In this document: piece by piece, positions 28,441 to 40,300 of the stretch
Layout: every line of letters begins with the position of its first letter
How positions within the stretch are numbered: position 1 is the stretch's first letter
Source of the DNA: Ascarosepion bandense
Lineage: Eukaryota; Mollusca; Cephalopoda; Sepiida; Sepiidae
Assembly (NCBI GenBank): GCA_037127315.1
Contig: JBBBDQ010000445.1
Span: 772,501-836,500 of the forward strand
Reading direction: 5' to 3'
DNA: 64,000 nt
The notes under the pieces: generated by a model
What the model was told of the DNA's origin: nothing
Databases searched by the model: none
Seen by the model: the letters and a program-made list of their open reading frames with translations, nothing else
Program-made: the position numbers and the translations under genes

Positions 28441-28974
28441 AAATTGTATTCTGAGTCATATTACAACGCCCCTGTATCATCCAAGATCGAACGGATAAGC
28501 GGAACGCTTTGTTGACACGTTTAAAAGGTCTCTTAAAAATTGGATCGGGGAGTCGGATGAGTAAATGCTCCAGCAATTTCTGAACTTTTTCAGAATTACG
28601 CCAAATTTTAACACTAGATCTGGAATGTCGCCGGTGGAATAGATATTCGCCGGAAAAATTAAGTCCGTGTTCAACAAAATACTACCTGAACGGAAGGTAA
28701 AAAAAAACAAAAAAAAACAAAAAAAAAAAAACAAACAATGAATATCCCAGTAAATGATTAATTTAATCTGGGAGAAAAGGTATGTTTTTAAGATCTACAA
28801 AAGGTGAAAACATTTTGAAAGGATGATGTAGTAAAAAAGTGTGTGTGGGGGGTCGGTCAAATTACTTACATGGTGCAAGGGCAAAGATGGGAATATAAAC
28901 ATCACCTGGACCAGTTAACACGTAGACACACCGATTGGGAAAGTCCCAGGCAAGAAGTCTTTATGGAAGTATTA
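28441..28974. other. Unassigned stretch left of the 49-bp array
   Basis: May include more 5' LINE sequence on the minus strand (an 85-codon frame at 28477-28734 starts in poly-A and shows no RT motif). No other feature recognised. Confidence 0.35.
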
Positions 28975-31900
28975 TACGAGAATCATTCAATAAATAAGAT
29001 GATTTTTTTGGTATAAGGACATCTACGAGGTCATTCAACAAATAAGGCAAATTTATCGGTATAAGGACTTCTACGAGGGTCATTCAATAAACAAGGTGAA
29101 GTTTTCGGTATAAGGACTTCTACGAGGGTCATTCAATAAATAAGATGAAGTTTTCGGTATAAGGACTCTACGAGGGTCATTCAATAAACAAGGTGAATTC
29201 TTAGGTATAAGGACTTCTACGAGGGTCATTCAATAAATGAGGTGAATTCTTAGGTATAAGGACTCTACGAGGGTCATTCAATAAATAAGGTGAATTCTTA
29301 GGTATAAGGACTTCTACGAGGGTCATTCAATAAATAAGATGAATTTTTCAGTATCAGGATTTCTACGAGGGTCATTCAATAAACAAGGTGAATATTTCGG
29401 TATAAGGACTTCTACGAGGGTCATTCAATAAACAAGGTGAATATTTCGGTATAAGGACTTCTACGAGAGTCATTCAATAAACAAGGTGAATATTTCGGTA
29501 TAAGGACTTCTACGAGGGTCATTCAATAAATAAGGTGAATATTTCGGTATAAGGACTTCTACGAGAGTCATTCAATAAACAAGGTGAATATTTCGGTATA
29601 AGGACTTCTACGAGGGTCATTCAATAAACAAGGTGAATATTTCGGTATAAGGACTTCTACGAGAGTCATTCAATAAACAAGGTGAACTTTTCGGTATAAG
29701 GACTTCTACGAGAGTCATTCAATAAACAAGGTGAATATTTCGGTATAAGGACTTCTACGAGAGTCATTTAATAAACAAGGTGAATATTTCGGTATAAGGA
29801 CTTCTACGAGGGTCATTCAATAAATAAGATGAATTTCTCGGTATAAGGACTTCCACGAGGATCATTCAATAAATAAGATGAATTTTTTGGTATAAGGACA
29901 TCTACGAGGGTCATTCAACAAATAAGGCAAATTTTTCGGTATAAGGACTTCTACGATGGTAATTCAATAAAAAAGGTGAATTTTTTGGTATAAGGACATC
30001 TACGAGGGTCATTCAACAAATAAGGCAAATGTTTCGGTATAACGACTTCTACGAGGGTCATTCAATAAATAATATGAATTTTTCGGTATCAGGACTTCTA
30101 CGAAGGTCATTCAACAAATAAGGCAAATTTATCGGTATAAGGACTTCTACGAGGGTCATTCAATAAACAAGGTGAAGTTTTCGGTATAAGGACTTCTACG
30201 AGGGTCATTCAATAAATAAGATGAAGTTTTCGGTATAAGGACTCTACGAGGGTCATTCAATAAACAAGGTGAATTCTTAGGTATAAGGACTTCTACGAGG
30301 GTCATTCAATAAATGAGGTGAATTCTTAGGTATAAGGACTCTACGAGGGTCATTCAATAAATAAGGTGAATTCTTAGGTATAAGGACTTCTACGAGGGTC
30401 ATTCAATAAATAAGATGAATTTTTCAGTATCAGGACTTCTACGAGGGTCATTCAATAAACAAGGTGAATATTTCGGTATAAGGACTTCTACGAGGGTCAT
30501 TCAATAAACAAGGTGAATATTTCGGTATAAGGACTTCTACGAGAGTCATTCAATAAACAAGGTGAATATTTCGGTATAAGGACTTCTACGAGGGTCATTC
30601 AATAAATAAGGTGAATATTTCGGTATAAGGACTTCTACGAGGGTCATTCAATAAATAAGATGAAGTTTTCGGTATAAGGACTCTACGAGGGTCATTCAAT
30701 AAACAAGGTGAATTCTTAGGTATAAGGACTTCTACGAGGGTCATTCAATAAATGAGGTGAATTCTTAGGTATAAGGACTCTACGAGGGTCATTCAATAAA
30801 TAAGGTGAATTCTTAGGTATAAGGACTTCTACGAGGGTCATTCAATAAATAAGATGAATTTTTCAGTATCAGGACTTCTACGAGGGTCATTCAATAAACA
30901 AGGTGAATATTTCGGTATAAGGACTTCTACGAGGGTCATTCAATAAACAAGGTGAATATTTCGGTATAAGGACTTCTACGAGAGTCATTCAATAAACAAG
31001 GTGAATATTTCGGTATAAGGACTTCTACGAGGGTCATTCAATAAATAAGGTGAATATTTCGGTATAAGGACTTCTACGAGAGTCATTCAATAAACAAGGT
31101 GAATATTTCGGTATAAGGACTTCTACGAGGGCCATTCAATAAACAAGGTGAATATTTCGGTATAAGGACTTCTACGAGGGTCATTCAATAAACAAGGTGA
31201 ATATTTCGGTATAAGGACTTCTACGAGAGTCATTCAATAAACAAGGTGAACTTTTCGGTATAAGGACTTCTACGAGAGTCATTCAATAAACAAGGTGAAT
31301 ATTTCGGTATAAGGACTTCTACGAGAGTCATTTAATAAACAAGGTGAATATTTCGGTATAAGGACTTCTACGAGGGTCATTCAATAAATAAGATGAATTT
31401 CTCGGTATAAGGACTTCCACGAGGATCATTCAATAAATAAGATGAATTTTTTGGTATAAGGACATCTACGAGGGTCATTCAACAAATAAGGCAAATTTTT
31501 CGGTATAAGGACTTCTACGATGGTAATTCAATAAAAAAGGTGAATTTTTTGGTATAAGGACATCTACGAGGGTCATTCAACAAATAAGGCAAATGTTTCG
31601 GTATAACGACTTCTACGAGGGTCATTCAATAAATAATATGAATTTTTCGGTATCAGGACTTCTACGAAGGTCATTCAACAAATAAGGCAAATTTATCGGT
31701 ATAAGGACTTCTACGAGGGTCATTCAATAAACAAGGTGAAGTTTTCGGTATAAGGACTTCTACGAGGGTCATTCAATAAATAAGATGAAGTTTTCGGTAT
31801 AAGGACTCTACGAGGGTCATTCAATAAACAAGGTGAATTCTTAGGTATAAGGACTTCTACGAGGGTCATTCAATAAATGAGGTGAATTCTTAGGTATAAG

Positions 31901-34900
31901 GACTCTACGAGGGTCATTCAATAAATAAGGTGAATTCTTAGGTATAAGGACTTCTACGAGGGTCATTCAATAAATAAGATGAATTTTTCAGTATCAGGAC
32001 TTCTACGAGGGTCATTCAATAAACAAGGTGAATATTTCGGTATAAGGACTTCTACGAGGGTCATTCAATAAACAAGGTGAATATTTCGGTATAAGGACTT
32101 CTACGAGAGTCATTCAATAAACAAGGTGAATATTTCGGTATAAGGACTTCTACGAGAGTCATTCAATAAACAAGGTGAATATTTCGGTATAAGGACTTCT
32201 ACGAGGGTCATTCAATAAATAAGGTGAATATTTCGGTATAAGGACTTCTACGAGGGTCATTCAATAAATAAGATGAAGTTTTCGGTATAAGGACTCTACG
32301 AGGGTCATTCAATAAACAAGGTGAATTCTTAGGTATAAGGACTTCTACGAGGGTCATTCAATAAATGAGGTGAATTCTTAGGTATAAGGACTCTACGAGG
32401 GTCATTCAATAAATAAGGTGAATTCTTAGGTATAAGGACTTCTACGAGGGTCATTCAATAAATAAGATGAATTTTTCAGTATCAGGACTTCTACGAGGGT
32501 CATTCAATAAACAAGGTGAATATTTCGGTATAAGGACTTCTACGAGGGTCATTCAATAAACAAGGTGAATATTTCGGTATAAGGACTTCTACGAGAGTCA
32601 TTCAATAAACAAGGTGAATATTTCGGTATAAGGACTTCTACGAGGGTCATTCAATAAATAAGGTGAATATTTCGGTATAAGGACTTCTACGAGAGTCATT
32701 CAATAAACAAGGTGAATATTTCGGTATAAGGACTTCTACGAGGGCCATTCAATAAACAAGGTGAATATTTCGGTATAAGGACTTCTACGAGGGTCATTCA
32801 ATAAACAAGGTGAATATTTCGGTATAAGGACTTCTACGAGAGTCATTCAATAAACAAGGTGAACTTTTCGGTATAAGGACTTCTACGAGAGTCATTCAAT
32901 AAACAAGGTGAATATTTCGGTATAAGGACTTCTACGAGAGTCATTTAATAAACAAGGTGAATATTTCGGTATAAGGACTTCTACGAGGGTCATTCAATAA
33001 ATAAGATGAATTTCTCGGTATAAGGACTTCCACGAGGATCATTCAATAAATAAGATGAATTTTTTGGTATAAGGACATCTACGAGGGTCATTCAACAAAT
33101 AAGGCAAATTTTTCGGTATAAGGACTTCTACGATGGTAATTCAATAAAAAAGGTGAATTTTTTGGTATAAGGACATCTACGAGGGTCATTCAACAAATAA
33201 GGCAAATGTTTCGGTATAACGACTTCTACGAGGGTCATTCAATAAATAATATGAATTTTTCGGTATCAGGACTTCTACGAAGGTCATTCAACAAATAAGG
33301 CAAATTTATCGGTATAAGGACTTCTACGAGGGTCATTCAATAAACAAGGTGAAGTTTTCGGTATAAGGACTTCTACGAGGGTCATTCAATAAATAAGATG
33401 AAGTTTTCGGTATAAGGACTCTACGAGGGTCATTCAATAAACAAGGTGAATTCTTAGGTATAAGGACTTCTACGAGGGTCATTCAATAAATGAGGTGAAT
33501 TCTTAGGTATAAGGACTCTACGAGGGTCATTCAATAAATAAGGTGAATTCTTAGGTATAAGGACTTCTACGAGGGTCATTCAATAAATAAGATGAATTTT
33601 TCAGTATCAGGACTTCTACGAGGGTCATTCAATAAACAAGGTGAATATTTCGGTATAAGGACTTCTACGAGGGTCATTCAATAAACAAGGTGAATATTTC
33701 GGTATAAGGACTTCTACGAGAGTCATTCAATAAACAAGGTGAATATTTCGCTATAAGGACTTCTACGAGGGTCATTCAATAAATAAGGTGAATATTTCGG
33801 TATAAGGACTTCTACGAGAGTCATTCAATAAACAAGGTGAATATTTCGGTATAAGGACTTCTACGAGGGCCATTCAATAAACAAGGTGAATATTTCGGTA
33901 TAAGGACTTCTACGAGGGTCATTCAATAAACAAGGTGAATATTTCGGTATAAGGACTTCTACGAGAGTCATTCAATAAACAAGGTGAACTTTTCGGTATA
34001 AGGACTTCTACGAGAGTCATTCAATAAACAAGGTGAATATTTCGGTATAAGGACTTCTACGAGAGTCATTTAATAAACAAGGTGAATATTTCGGTATAAG
34101 GACTTCTACGAGGGTCATTCAATAAATAAGATGAATTTCTCGGTATAAGGACTTCCACGAGGATCATTCAATAAATAAGATGAATTTTTTGGTATAAGGA
34201 CATCTACGAGGGTCATTCAACAAATAAGGCAAATTTTTCAGTATAAGGACTTCTACGATGGTAATTCAATAAAAAAGGTGAATTTTTTGGTATAAGGACA
34301 TCTACGAGGGTCATTCAACAAATAAGGCAAATGTTTCGGTATAACGACTTCTACGAGGGTCATTCAATAAATAATATGAATTTTTCGGTATCAGGACTTC
34401 TACGAAGGTCATTCAACAAATAAGGCAAATTTTTCGGTATAAGGACTTCTACGAGGGTCATTCAATAAATAAGGTGAATCTTTTGGTATAAGGACTTCTA
34501 CGAGGTTCATTCAATAAATAAGATGAATTTTTCGGTATAAGGACTTCTACGAGGTTCATTCAATAAATAAGATGACGTTTTCGGTATAAGGACTTCTACG
34601 AGGGTCATTCAATAAATAAGATGGATTTTTCGGTATAAGGACATCTACGAGGGTCATTCAATAAATAATATGAATTTTTCGGTATAAGGACTTCTACGAG
34701 GTTCATTCAATAAATGAGGTGAATTCTTCGGTATAAGGACTTTTACGAGAGGCATTCAATAAATAAGGTGAATTCTTCGGTATAAGGACTTCTACGAGGG
34801 TCATTCAATAAAGAAGGTGAATTCTTCGGTATAAGGACTTCTACGAGAGTCATTCAATAAACAAGGTGAATTTTTCGGTATCAGGACTTTTATGAGGGTC

Positions 34901-35455
34901 ATTCAATAAAGAAGATGGATTTTTCGATATAAGGACTTCTACGAAGGTCATTCAATAAATAAGGTGAATGTTTCGGTATAAGGACTTCTACGAGAGTCAT
35001 TCATTAAATAAGATCAATTTTTCGGTATAAGGACTTCTACGAGTGTCATTCAATAAACAAGGTGATTTTTTTGGCATAAGAACTTCTACGAGGGTCATTC
35101 AATGAATAAATAAATTTTTCGGTAAAGGACTTCTAGGAGGGTCATGCAAAAAATAAGGTGAATTTTTCGGTATAAGGACTTCTAGGACGGTCATTCAATA
35201 AACAAGGTGAATTTTTCGGTATAAGCACTTCTACGAGGGTCATTCAATAAACAAGGTGGATGTTTCGGTATAAGGATTTCTACTAGGGTCATTCCATAAA
35301 TAAGTTGAATTTTTCGGTATAAGGACTTCTACGAGGGTCAGTCAATAAATAAGGTCGTAGAAGTTGTTATACCGAAAAATTAACCTTATTTATTGAATCA
35401 CCCTCGTAGATGTCCTCATGCCGAAAATTCACTTTATTTATTAAATGACCCTCGT
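28975..35455. repeat. 49-bp minisatellite with higher-order repeats
   Basis: Unit about 49 bp (CTACGAGGGTCATTCAATAA, ACAAGGTGAATATTTCGG, TATAAGGACTT), roughly 130 copies. Some monomers lack two bases (GGACTCTACG). The marker AGGCAAATTTATCGG recurs at 29045, 30121, 31685 and 33298, giving spacings of 1076, 1564 and 1613 bp; the last two differ by exactly 49, one monomer. Within each long period a block starting AAGTTTTCGGTATAAGGACT is itself repeated. The last two monomers (about 35355-35455) are inverted. The unit start TACGAGGGTCATTCAATAA looks like a Tc1/mariner-type inverted end, from memory only. Confidence 0.95.
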
Positions 35456-35732
35456 TCAATATATATTTGATACGCCACCAGGAATTATTGAAATGCGACG
35501 GTATGGCAAAGACAAAGAACTAGGATGGAACTTTTAAGTATGGAATGAACACTCAAAAAATACAGTCTTTTAAGGATAGACTCTAGAGAAAGTCGGCTCA
35601 GAAGAGAGATGTTATGTAGGAAGAAATTGTTGATACCGACACGTGTGGTCGAGGATGGATCTCCAGACAAAAAACGTAACCGTTGACTTAATTGTGCTAC
35701 TTTGATCACGCTACCATAGATATTTATGATAG
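35456..35732. other. Unassigned stretch
   Basis: No repeat or gene recognised. An 84-codon minus-strand frame (35485-35739) has no known motif. Confidence 0.35.
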
Positions 35733-35788
35733 CGAACACATTCAGGCAGAAGCCTGAATGTGTTCGTGCTGTTTATGCATCAGCACGA
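35733..35788. other. Two overlapping perfect hairpins
   Basis: Hairpin 1: CGAACACATTCAGGC (35733-35747), loop AGAA, complement at 35752-35766, a perfect 15-bp stem. Hairpin 2: TCGTGCTG (35764-35771) with CAGCACGA (35781-35788), a perfect 8-bp stem with a 9-nt loop. They share the bases TCG at 35764-35766, so they cannot both form fully. Function unknown. Confidence 0.7.
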
Positions 35789-35895
35789 ACACTAACCTTT
35801 TCGGATTATCTGTTTTCGGGCGGAGAGTGACCTAGTCGAGACCTCTCGACCACGAATTACCTTCAGTCTAAACGAAGTTTTATTCAAGCCTATAT

Positions 35896-36075
35896 ATGGA
35901 TAGGGGTCGCAGGTTCGAATCCTGCCGAATGACACATTTTCGTAATAAAAATGTATCGTAAATAATCAGGCCGGTAGAAATAAATATATATATACTGTTT
36001 GTTTATAAACAGAATATTTACTTAAATACGAGTGTCGATCAAAAATAATGTTCAAACAAATCATTTCAAATTGTC
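35896..36075 (+). mobile_element. Family H repeat with tRNA T-arm-like head
   Basis: GCAGG, TTCGAAT and CCTGC (about 35909-35925) make a perfect tRNA T-arm with a full B box (GGTTCGAATCC). Upstream I cannot fold an acceptor, D-arm or anticodon arm, so it is not an intact tRNA. Downstream (CGAATGACACATTTTCG, AATCAGGCCGGTAGAAATAA, TCAAAAATAATGTTC) matches 11405-11575. Best read as a truncated tRNA-derived retroposon. Confidence 0.6.
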
Positions 36076-36095
36076 AAGTTTCGTTAATTTCCGTA

Positions 36096-36103
<8 letters not shown>

Positions 36104-36143
<40 letters not shown>
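36104..36143. repeat. (AT)n microsatellite
   Basis: Uninterrupted (AT)n directly left of the inverted-repeat element. Confidence 0.95.
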
Positions 36144-36146
<3 letters not shown>

Positions 36147-36560
36147 AAAGAATATTAATAAAAAGTTTTGAATTTAAAAATGTACTTTTTTTGAACAGTA
36201 TTTGTTTATTTTTATTATATTTTATATTTCAGACCGCCCTCGGTCCTTCATCAGAAACAACTGATTTTTAAATTTGAATTAGAAACGTATTTCACGATAG
36301 CGTTCGAATATTTTTTTGTTTACATCACGTAGTGTGTTTGTTCACATCATGCGGCACGTCCGTAGAGAAAGTCTGTTTGTTTTAGATAAAAATTTCTTGG
36401 AATATCTGAAAAAAATTTTTTAGCTATTGAAATATTTGTAAAGATTCAACACACCTAAGTCCCTATTTAACCCTAGCTTGTGTGTTCAAAAAAAGTACAT
36501 TTTTAAATTCAAAACTTTTTATTAATATTCTTTCCTATACATATTAAGACAGTATACGTG
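36144..36560. mobile_element. Fold-back family element with inverted ends
   Basis: The left end (TAGGAAAGAATATTAATAAA, then AGTTTTGAATTTAAAAATGT) is inverted at about 36486-36541, where the right side continues into ACATATTAAGACAGTATACG and GATGATCATCACTATATAT. The interior carries the family landmark ATTTCAGACCGCCCTCGG and, in the opposite sense, CTGATGAAGGACC with GGTCTGAAAT. Related to 12585-13215 and 15339-15600. Confidence 0.68.
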
Positions 36561-36567
36561 GATGATC

Positions 36568-36571
<4 letters not shown>

Positions 36572-36609
<38 letters not shown>

Positions 36610-36628
36610 ACATATATATATATATATG
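36572..36628. repeat. (AT)n microsatellite, interrupted
   Basis: (AT)n with GTATACAT interruptions. Confidence 0.95.
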
Positions 36629-36784
36629 CTCTCACACCTCGCTCAAGTACTATGCAGGAATGATACATTTTATAAAAGCAGTAGCTACTCACGCATTCAC
36701 GCATCGTTCATTCAGTAATGAATTTGAACACTCTCGGCTACTGGCTTGTGTTTATATGGTATATAACACGCTAAAGCCCGCATT

Positions 36785-36930
36785 CCTCTACTGAGCTCAG
36801 AAGTAGAATCGCCGACTGATATCAATTCGGTCGGGTTTCAATCCTAGCTAGAAGCAATCGGATGTCTAACAGTACTGATGAGCTGTGATACAGCAAAACA
36901 TATCTGTCTTCAGAAGACTCTCTCTATATA
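36785..36930 (+). mobile_element. SINE-B, copy 4, with decayed hammerhead
   Basis: The head TGAGCTCAGAAGTAG is A-box-like and TCGGTCGGGTTTCAATCC is B-box-like, with the linker TAGAAGCAATCGGATGTC. The hammerhead at 36864-36919: outer stem I GTC/GAC kept, inner stem I three of five pairs, core CTGATGA (36875-36881), perfect five-pair stem II GCTGT/ACAGC, G12 mutated to A (AAAAC), stem III ACA/TGT and a GUC triplet ending at C36908. The loss of G12 should abolish cleavage. It lies 20 kb away from the other three copies, so this is a dispersed family. Confidence 0.72.
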
Positions 36931-37303
36931 TTTTAGGCAGCAAACTTTCTTTTAGACATGTCTGATTAAATAAATTGCAAATATTATATCTGTTTATTTT
37001 CTGTTACCATAACTCACACACCCGAAGATGATCTCGGAATGAAATTGATAGTACTTGGGTACCTTGAGAAATGAAGGATAATAACATCTGTCAAAAATTT
37101 CTTTTTATAAAAAGAAGCTTTACAACAAGGAAATAGATATTAGAAAGACGGTGTAAGGATAGCAGGAAGTAAATCAGAAAAAAGAAAGAACGAAAATGTT
37201 ATTTATAAATCAAAGATTTCGAGAAAATTACAACTAGGAGACCAAAAATGTTAAGAAAGTGAAAAGGACAGCCTTGGTACTAAATGGGCATATCACATCA
37301 AAG

Positions 37304-37307
<4 letters not shown>
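36931..37307. other. Unassigned AT-rich stretch
   Basis: No gene or repeat recognised. Confidence 0.4.
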
Positions 37308-37343
<36 letters not shown>

Positions 37344-37378
37344 AAAAATTAGTTTTTCCTTTAGTTTAAAGGAAAAAA
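37308..37378. repeat. (AT)n followed by hairpin at satellite edge
   Basis: (AT)n to 37340. A perfect 10-bp hairpin TTTTTCCTTT (37353-37362), loop AGTTT, AAAGGAAAAA (37368-37377) then leads straight into the first 115-bp monomer. Confidence 0.85.
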
Positions 37379-40300
37379 ATGAAAGTGATAAGATTAGGTT
37401 AAAGGCAGTTTGACATCTTGATCGTTATTGAGGGAAAAGAAGAAAGGAGAAAAGTAAGCTAAGGGAAGGGAAAAAGGAGAAAAAAGAAAAAAAAATGAAA
37501 GTGATAAGATTAGGTTAAAGGCAGGTTGACATCTTGATCGTTATTGAGGGAAAAGAAGAAAGGAGAAAAGTAAGCTAAGGGAAGGGAAAAAGGAGAAAGA
37601 AAGAAAAAAAATGAAAGTGATAAGATTAGGTTAAAGGCAGTTTGACATCTTGATCGTTATTGAGGGAAAAGAAGAAAGGAGAAAAGTAAGATAAGGGAAG
37701 GGAAAAAGGAGAAAGAAAGAAAAAAATGAAAGTGATAAGATTAGGTTAAAGGCAGGTTGACATCTTGATCGTTATTGAGGGAAAAGAAGAAAGGAGAAAA
37801 GTAAGCTAAGGGAAGGGAAAAAGGAGAAAAAAGAAAAAAAAATGAAAGTGATAAGATTAGGTGAAAGGCAGGTTGACATCTTGATCGTTATTGAGGGAAA
37901 AGAAGAAAGGAGAAAAGTAAGCTAAGGGAAGGGAAACAGGAGAAAAAAGAAAAAAAATGAAAGTGATAAGATTAGGTTAAAGGCAGTTTGACATCTTGAT
38001 CGTTCTTGAGGGAAAAGAAGAAAGGAGAAAAGTAAGCTAAGGGAAGGGAAAAAGGAGAAAAAAGAAAAAAAAATGAAAGTGATAAGATTAGGTGAAAGGC
38101 AGGTTGACATCTTGATCGTTATTGAGGGAAAAGAAGAAAGGAGAAAAGTAAGCTAAGGGAAGGGAAACAGGAGAAAAAAAGAAAAAAAATGAAAGTGATA
38201 AGATTAGGTTAAAGGCAGTTTGACATCTTGATCGTTCTTGAGGGAAAAGAAGAAAGGAGAAAAGTAAGCTAAGGGAAGAGAAAAAGGAGAAAGAAAGAAA
38301 AAAAAATGAAAGTGATAAGATTAGGTTAAAGGCAGTTTGACATCTTGATCGTTATTGAGGGAAAAGAAGAAAGGAGAAAAGTAAGCTAAGGGAAGGGAAA
38401 AAGCAGAAAGAAAGAAAAAAATGAAAGTGATCAGATTAGGTTAAAGGCAGGTTGACATGATCGTTATTGAGGGAAAAGAAGAAAGGAGAAAAGTAAGCTA
38501 AGGGAAGAGAATAAGGAGAAAGAAAGAAAAAAAATGAAAGTGATAAGATTAGGTTAAAGGCAGGTTGACATCTTGATCGTTATTGAGGGAAAAGAAGAAA
38601 GGAGAAAAGTAAGCAAAGGGAAGGGAAAAAGGAGAAAGAATGAAAAAAAATGAAAGTGATAAGATTAGGTTAAAGGCAGGTTGACATCTTGATCGTTATT
38701 GAGGGAAAAGAAGAAAGGAGAAAAGTAAGCTAAGGGAAGGGAAAAAGGAGAAAAAAGAAAAAAAAATGAAAGTGATAAGATTAGGTTAAAGGCAGGTTGA
38801 CATCTTGATCGTTATTGAGGGAAAAGAAGAAAGGAGAAAAGTAAGCTAAGGGAAGGGAAAAAGGAGAAAAAAGAAAAAAAAATGAAAGTGATAAGATTAG
38901 GTCAAAGGCAGGTTGACATCTTGATCGTTATTGAGGGAAAAGAAGAAAGGAGAAAAGTAAGATAAGGGAAGGGAAAAAGGAGAAAAAAGAAAAAAAAATG
39001 AAAGTGATAAGATCAGGTTAAAGGCAGGTTGACATCTTGATCGTTATTGAGGGAAAGGAAGAAAGGAGAAAAGTAAGCTAAGGGAAGAGAAAATGGAGAA
39101 AAAAAGAAAAAAAAATGAAAGTGATAAGATTAGGTTAAAGGCAGTTTGACATCTTGATCGTTATTGAGGGAAAAGAAGAAAGGAGAAAAGTAAGCTAAGG
39201 GAAGAGAAAAAGGAGAAAGAAAGCAAAAAATGAAAGTGATAAGATTAGGTTAAAGGCAGTTTGACATCTTGATCGTTATTGAGGGAAAAGAAGAAAGGAG
39301 AAAAGTAAGCTAAGGGAAGGGAAAAAGGAGAAAAAAGAAAAAAAATGAAAGTGATAAGATTAGGTTAAAGGCAGTTTGACATCTTGATCGTTATTGAGGG
39401 AAAAGAAGAAAGGAGAAAAGTAAGCTAAGGGAAGAGAAAAAGGAGAAAAAAGAAAAAAAAATGAAAGTGATAAGATCAGGTTAAAGGCAGTTTGACATCT
39501 TGATCGTTATTGAGGGAAAAGAAGAAAGGAGAAAAGTAAGCTAAGGGAAGGGAAAAAGGAGAAAAAAGAAAAAAAAATGAAAGTGATAAGATTAGGTTAA
39601 AGGACGTTCGACATCTTGATCGTTATTCAGGGAAAAGAAGAAAGGAGAAAAGTAAGCTAAGGGAAGAGAAAAAGGAGAAAAAAGAAAAAAATGAAAGTGA
39701 TAAGATTAGGTTAAAGGCAGTTTGACATCTTGATCGTTATTGAGGGAAAAGAAGAAAGGAGAAAAGTAAGCTAAGGGAAGGGAAAAAGGAGAAAAAAGAA
39801 AAAAAAATGAAAGTGATAAGATTAGGTTAAAGGCAGTTTGACATCTTGATCGTTATTGAGCGAAAAGAAGAAAGGAGAAAAGTAAGCTGAGGGAAGGGAA
39901 AAAGGAGAAAGAAAGAAAAAAAATGAAAGTGATAAGATTAGGTTAAAGGCAGTTTGACATCTTGATCGTTATTGAGGGAAAAGAAGAAAGGAGAAAAGTA
40001 AGCTAAGGGAAGGTAAAAAGGAAAAAAAAAGAAAAAGAATGAAAGTGATAAGATTAGGTTAAAGGCAGGTTGACATCTTGATCGTTATTGAGGGAAAAGA
40101 AGAAAGGAGAAAAGTAAGATAAGGGAAGGGAAAAAGGAGAAAGAAAGAAAAAAAATGAAAGTGATAAGATTAGGTTAAAGGCAGGTTGACATCTTGATCG
40201 CTATTGAGGGAAAAGAAGAAAGGAGAAAAGTAAGCTAAGGGAAGGGAAAAAGGAGAAAAAAGAAAAAAAAATGAAAGTGATAAGATTAGGTTAAAGGACG

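Noticed and set aside
28477..28734. 85-codon minus-strand frame upstream of the LINE tail as part of the LINE
   Set aside because: It begins in poly-A translated to poly-Phe, is in a different frame from the recognised tail, and lacks RT motifs.
28975..35455. A regular spacer array that might be a CRISPR
   Set aside because: The repeats are contiguous 49-bp monomers with no unique spacers, and the setting is eukaryotic.
35896..35930. A functional tRNA gene
   Set aside because: Only the T-arm and B box fold. No acceptor stem, D-arm or anticodon arm can be placed upstream.
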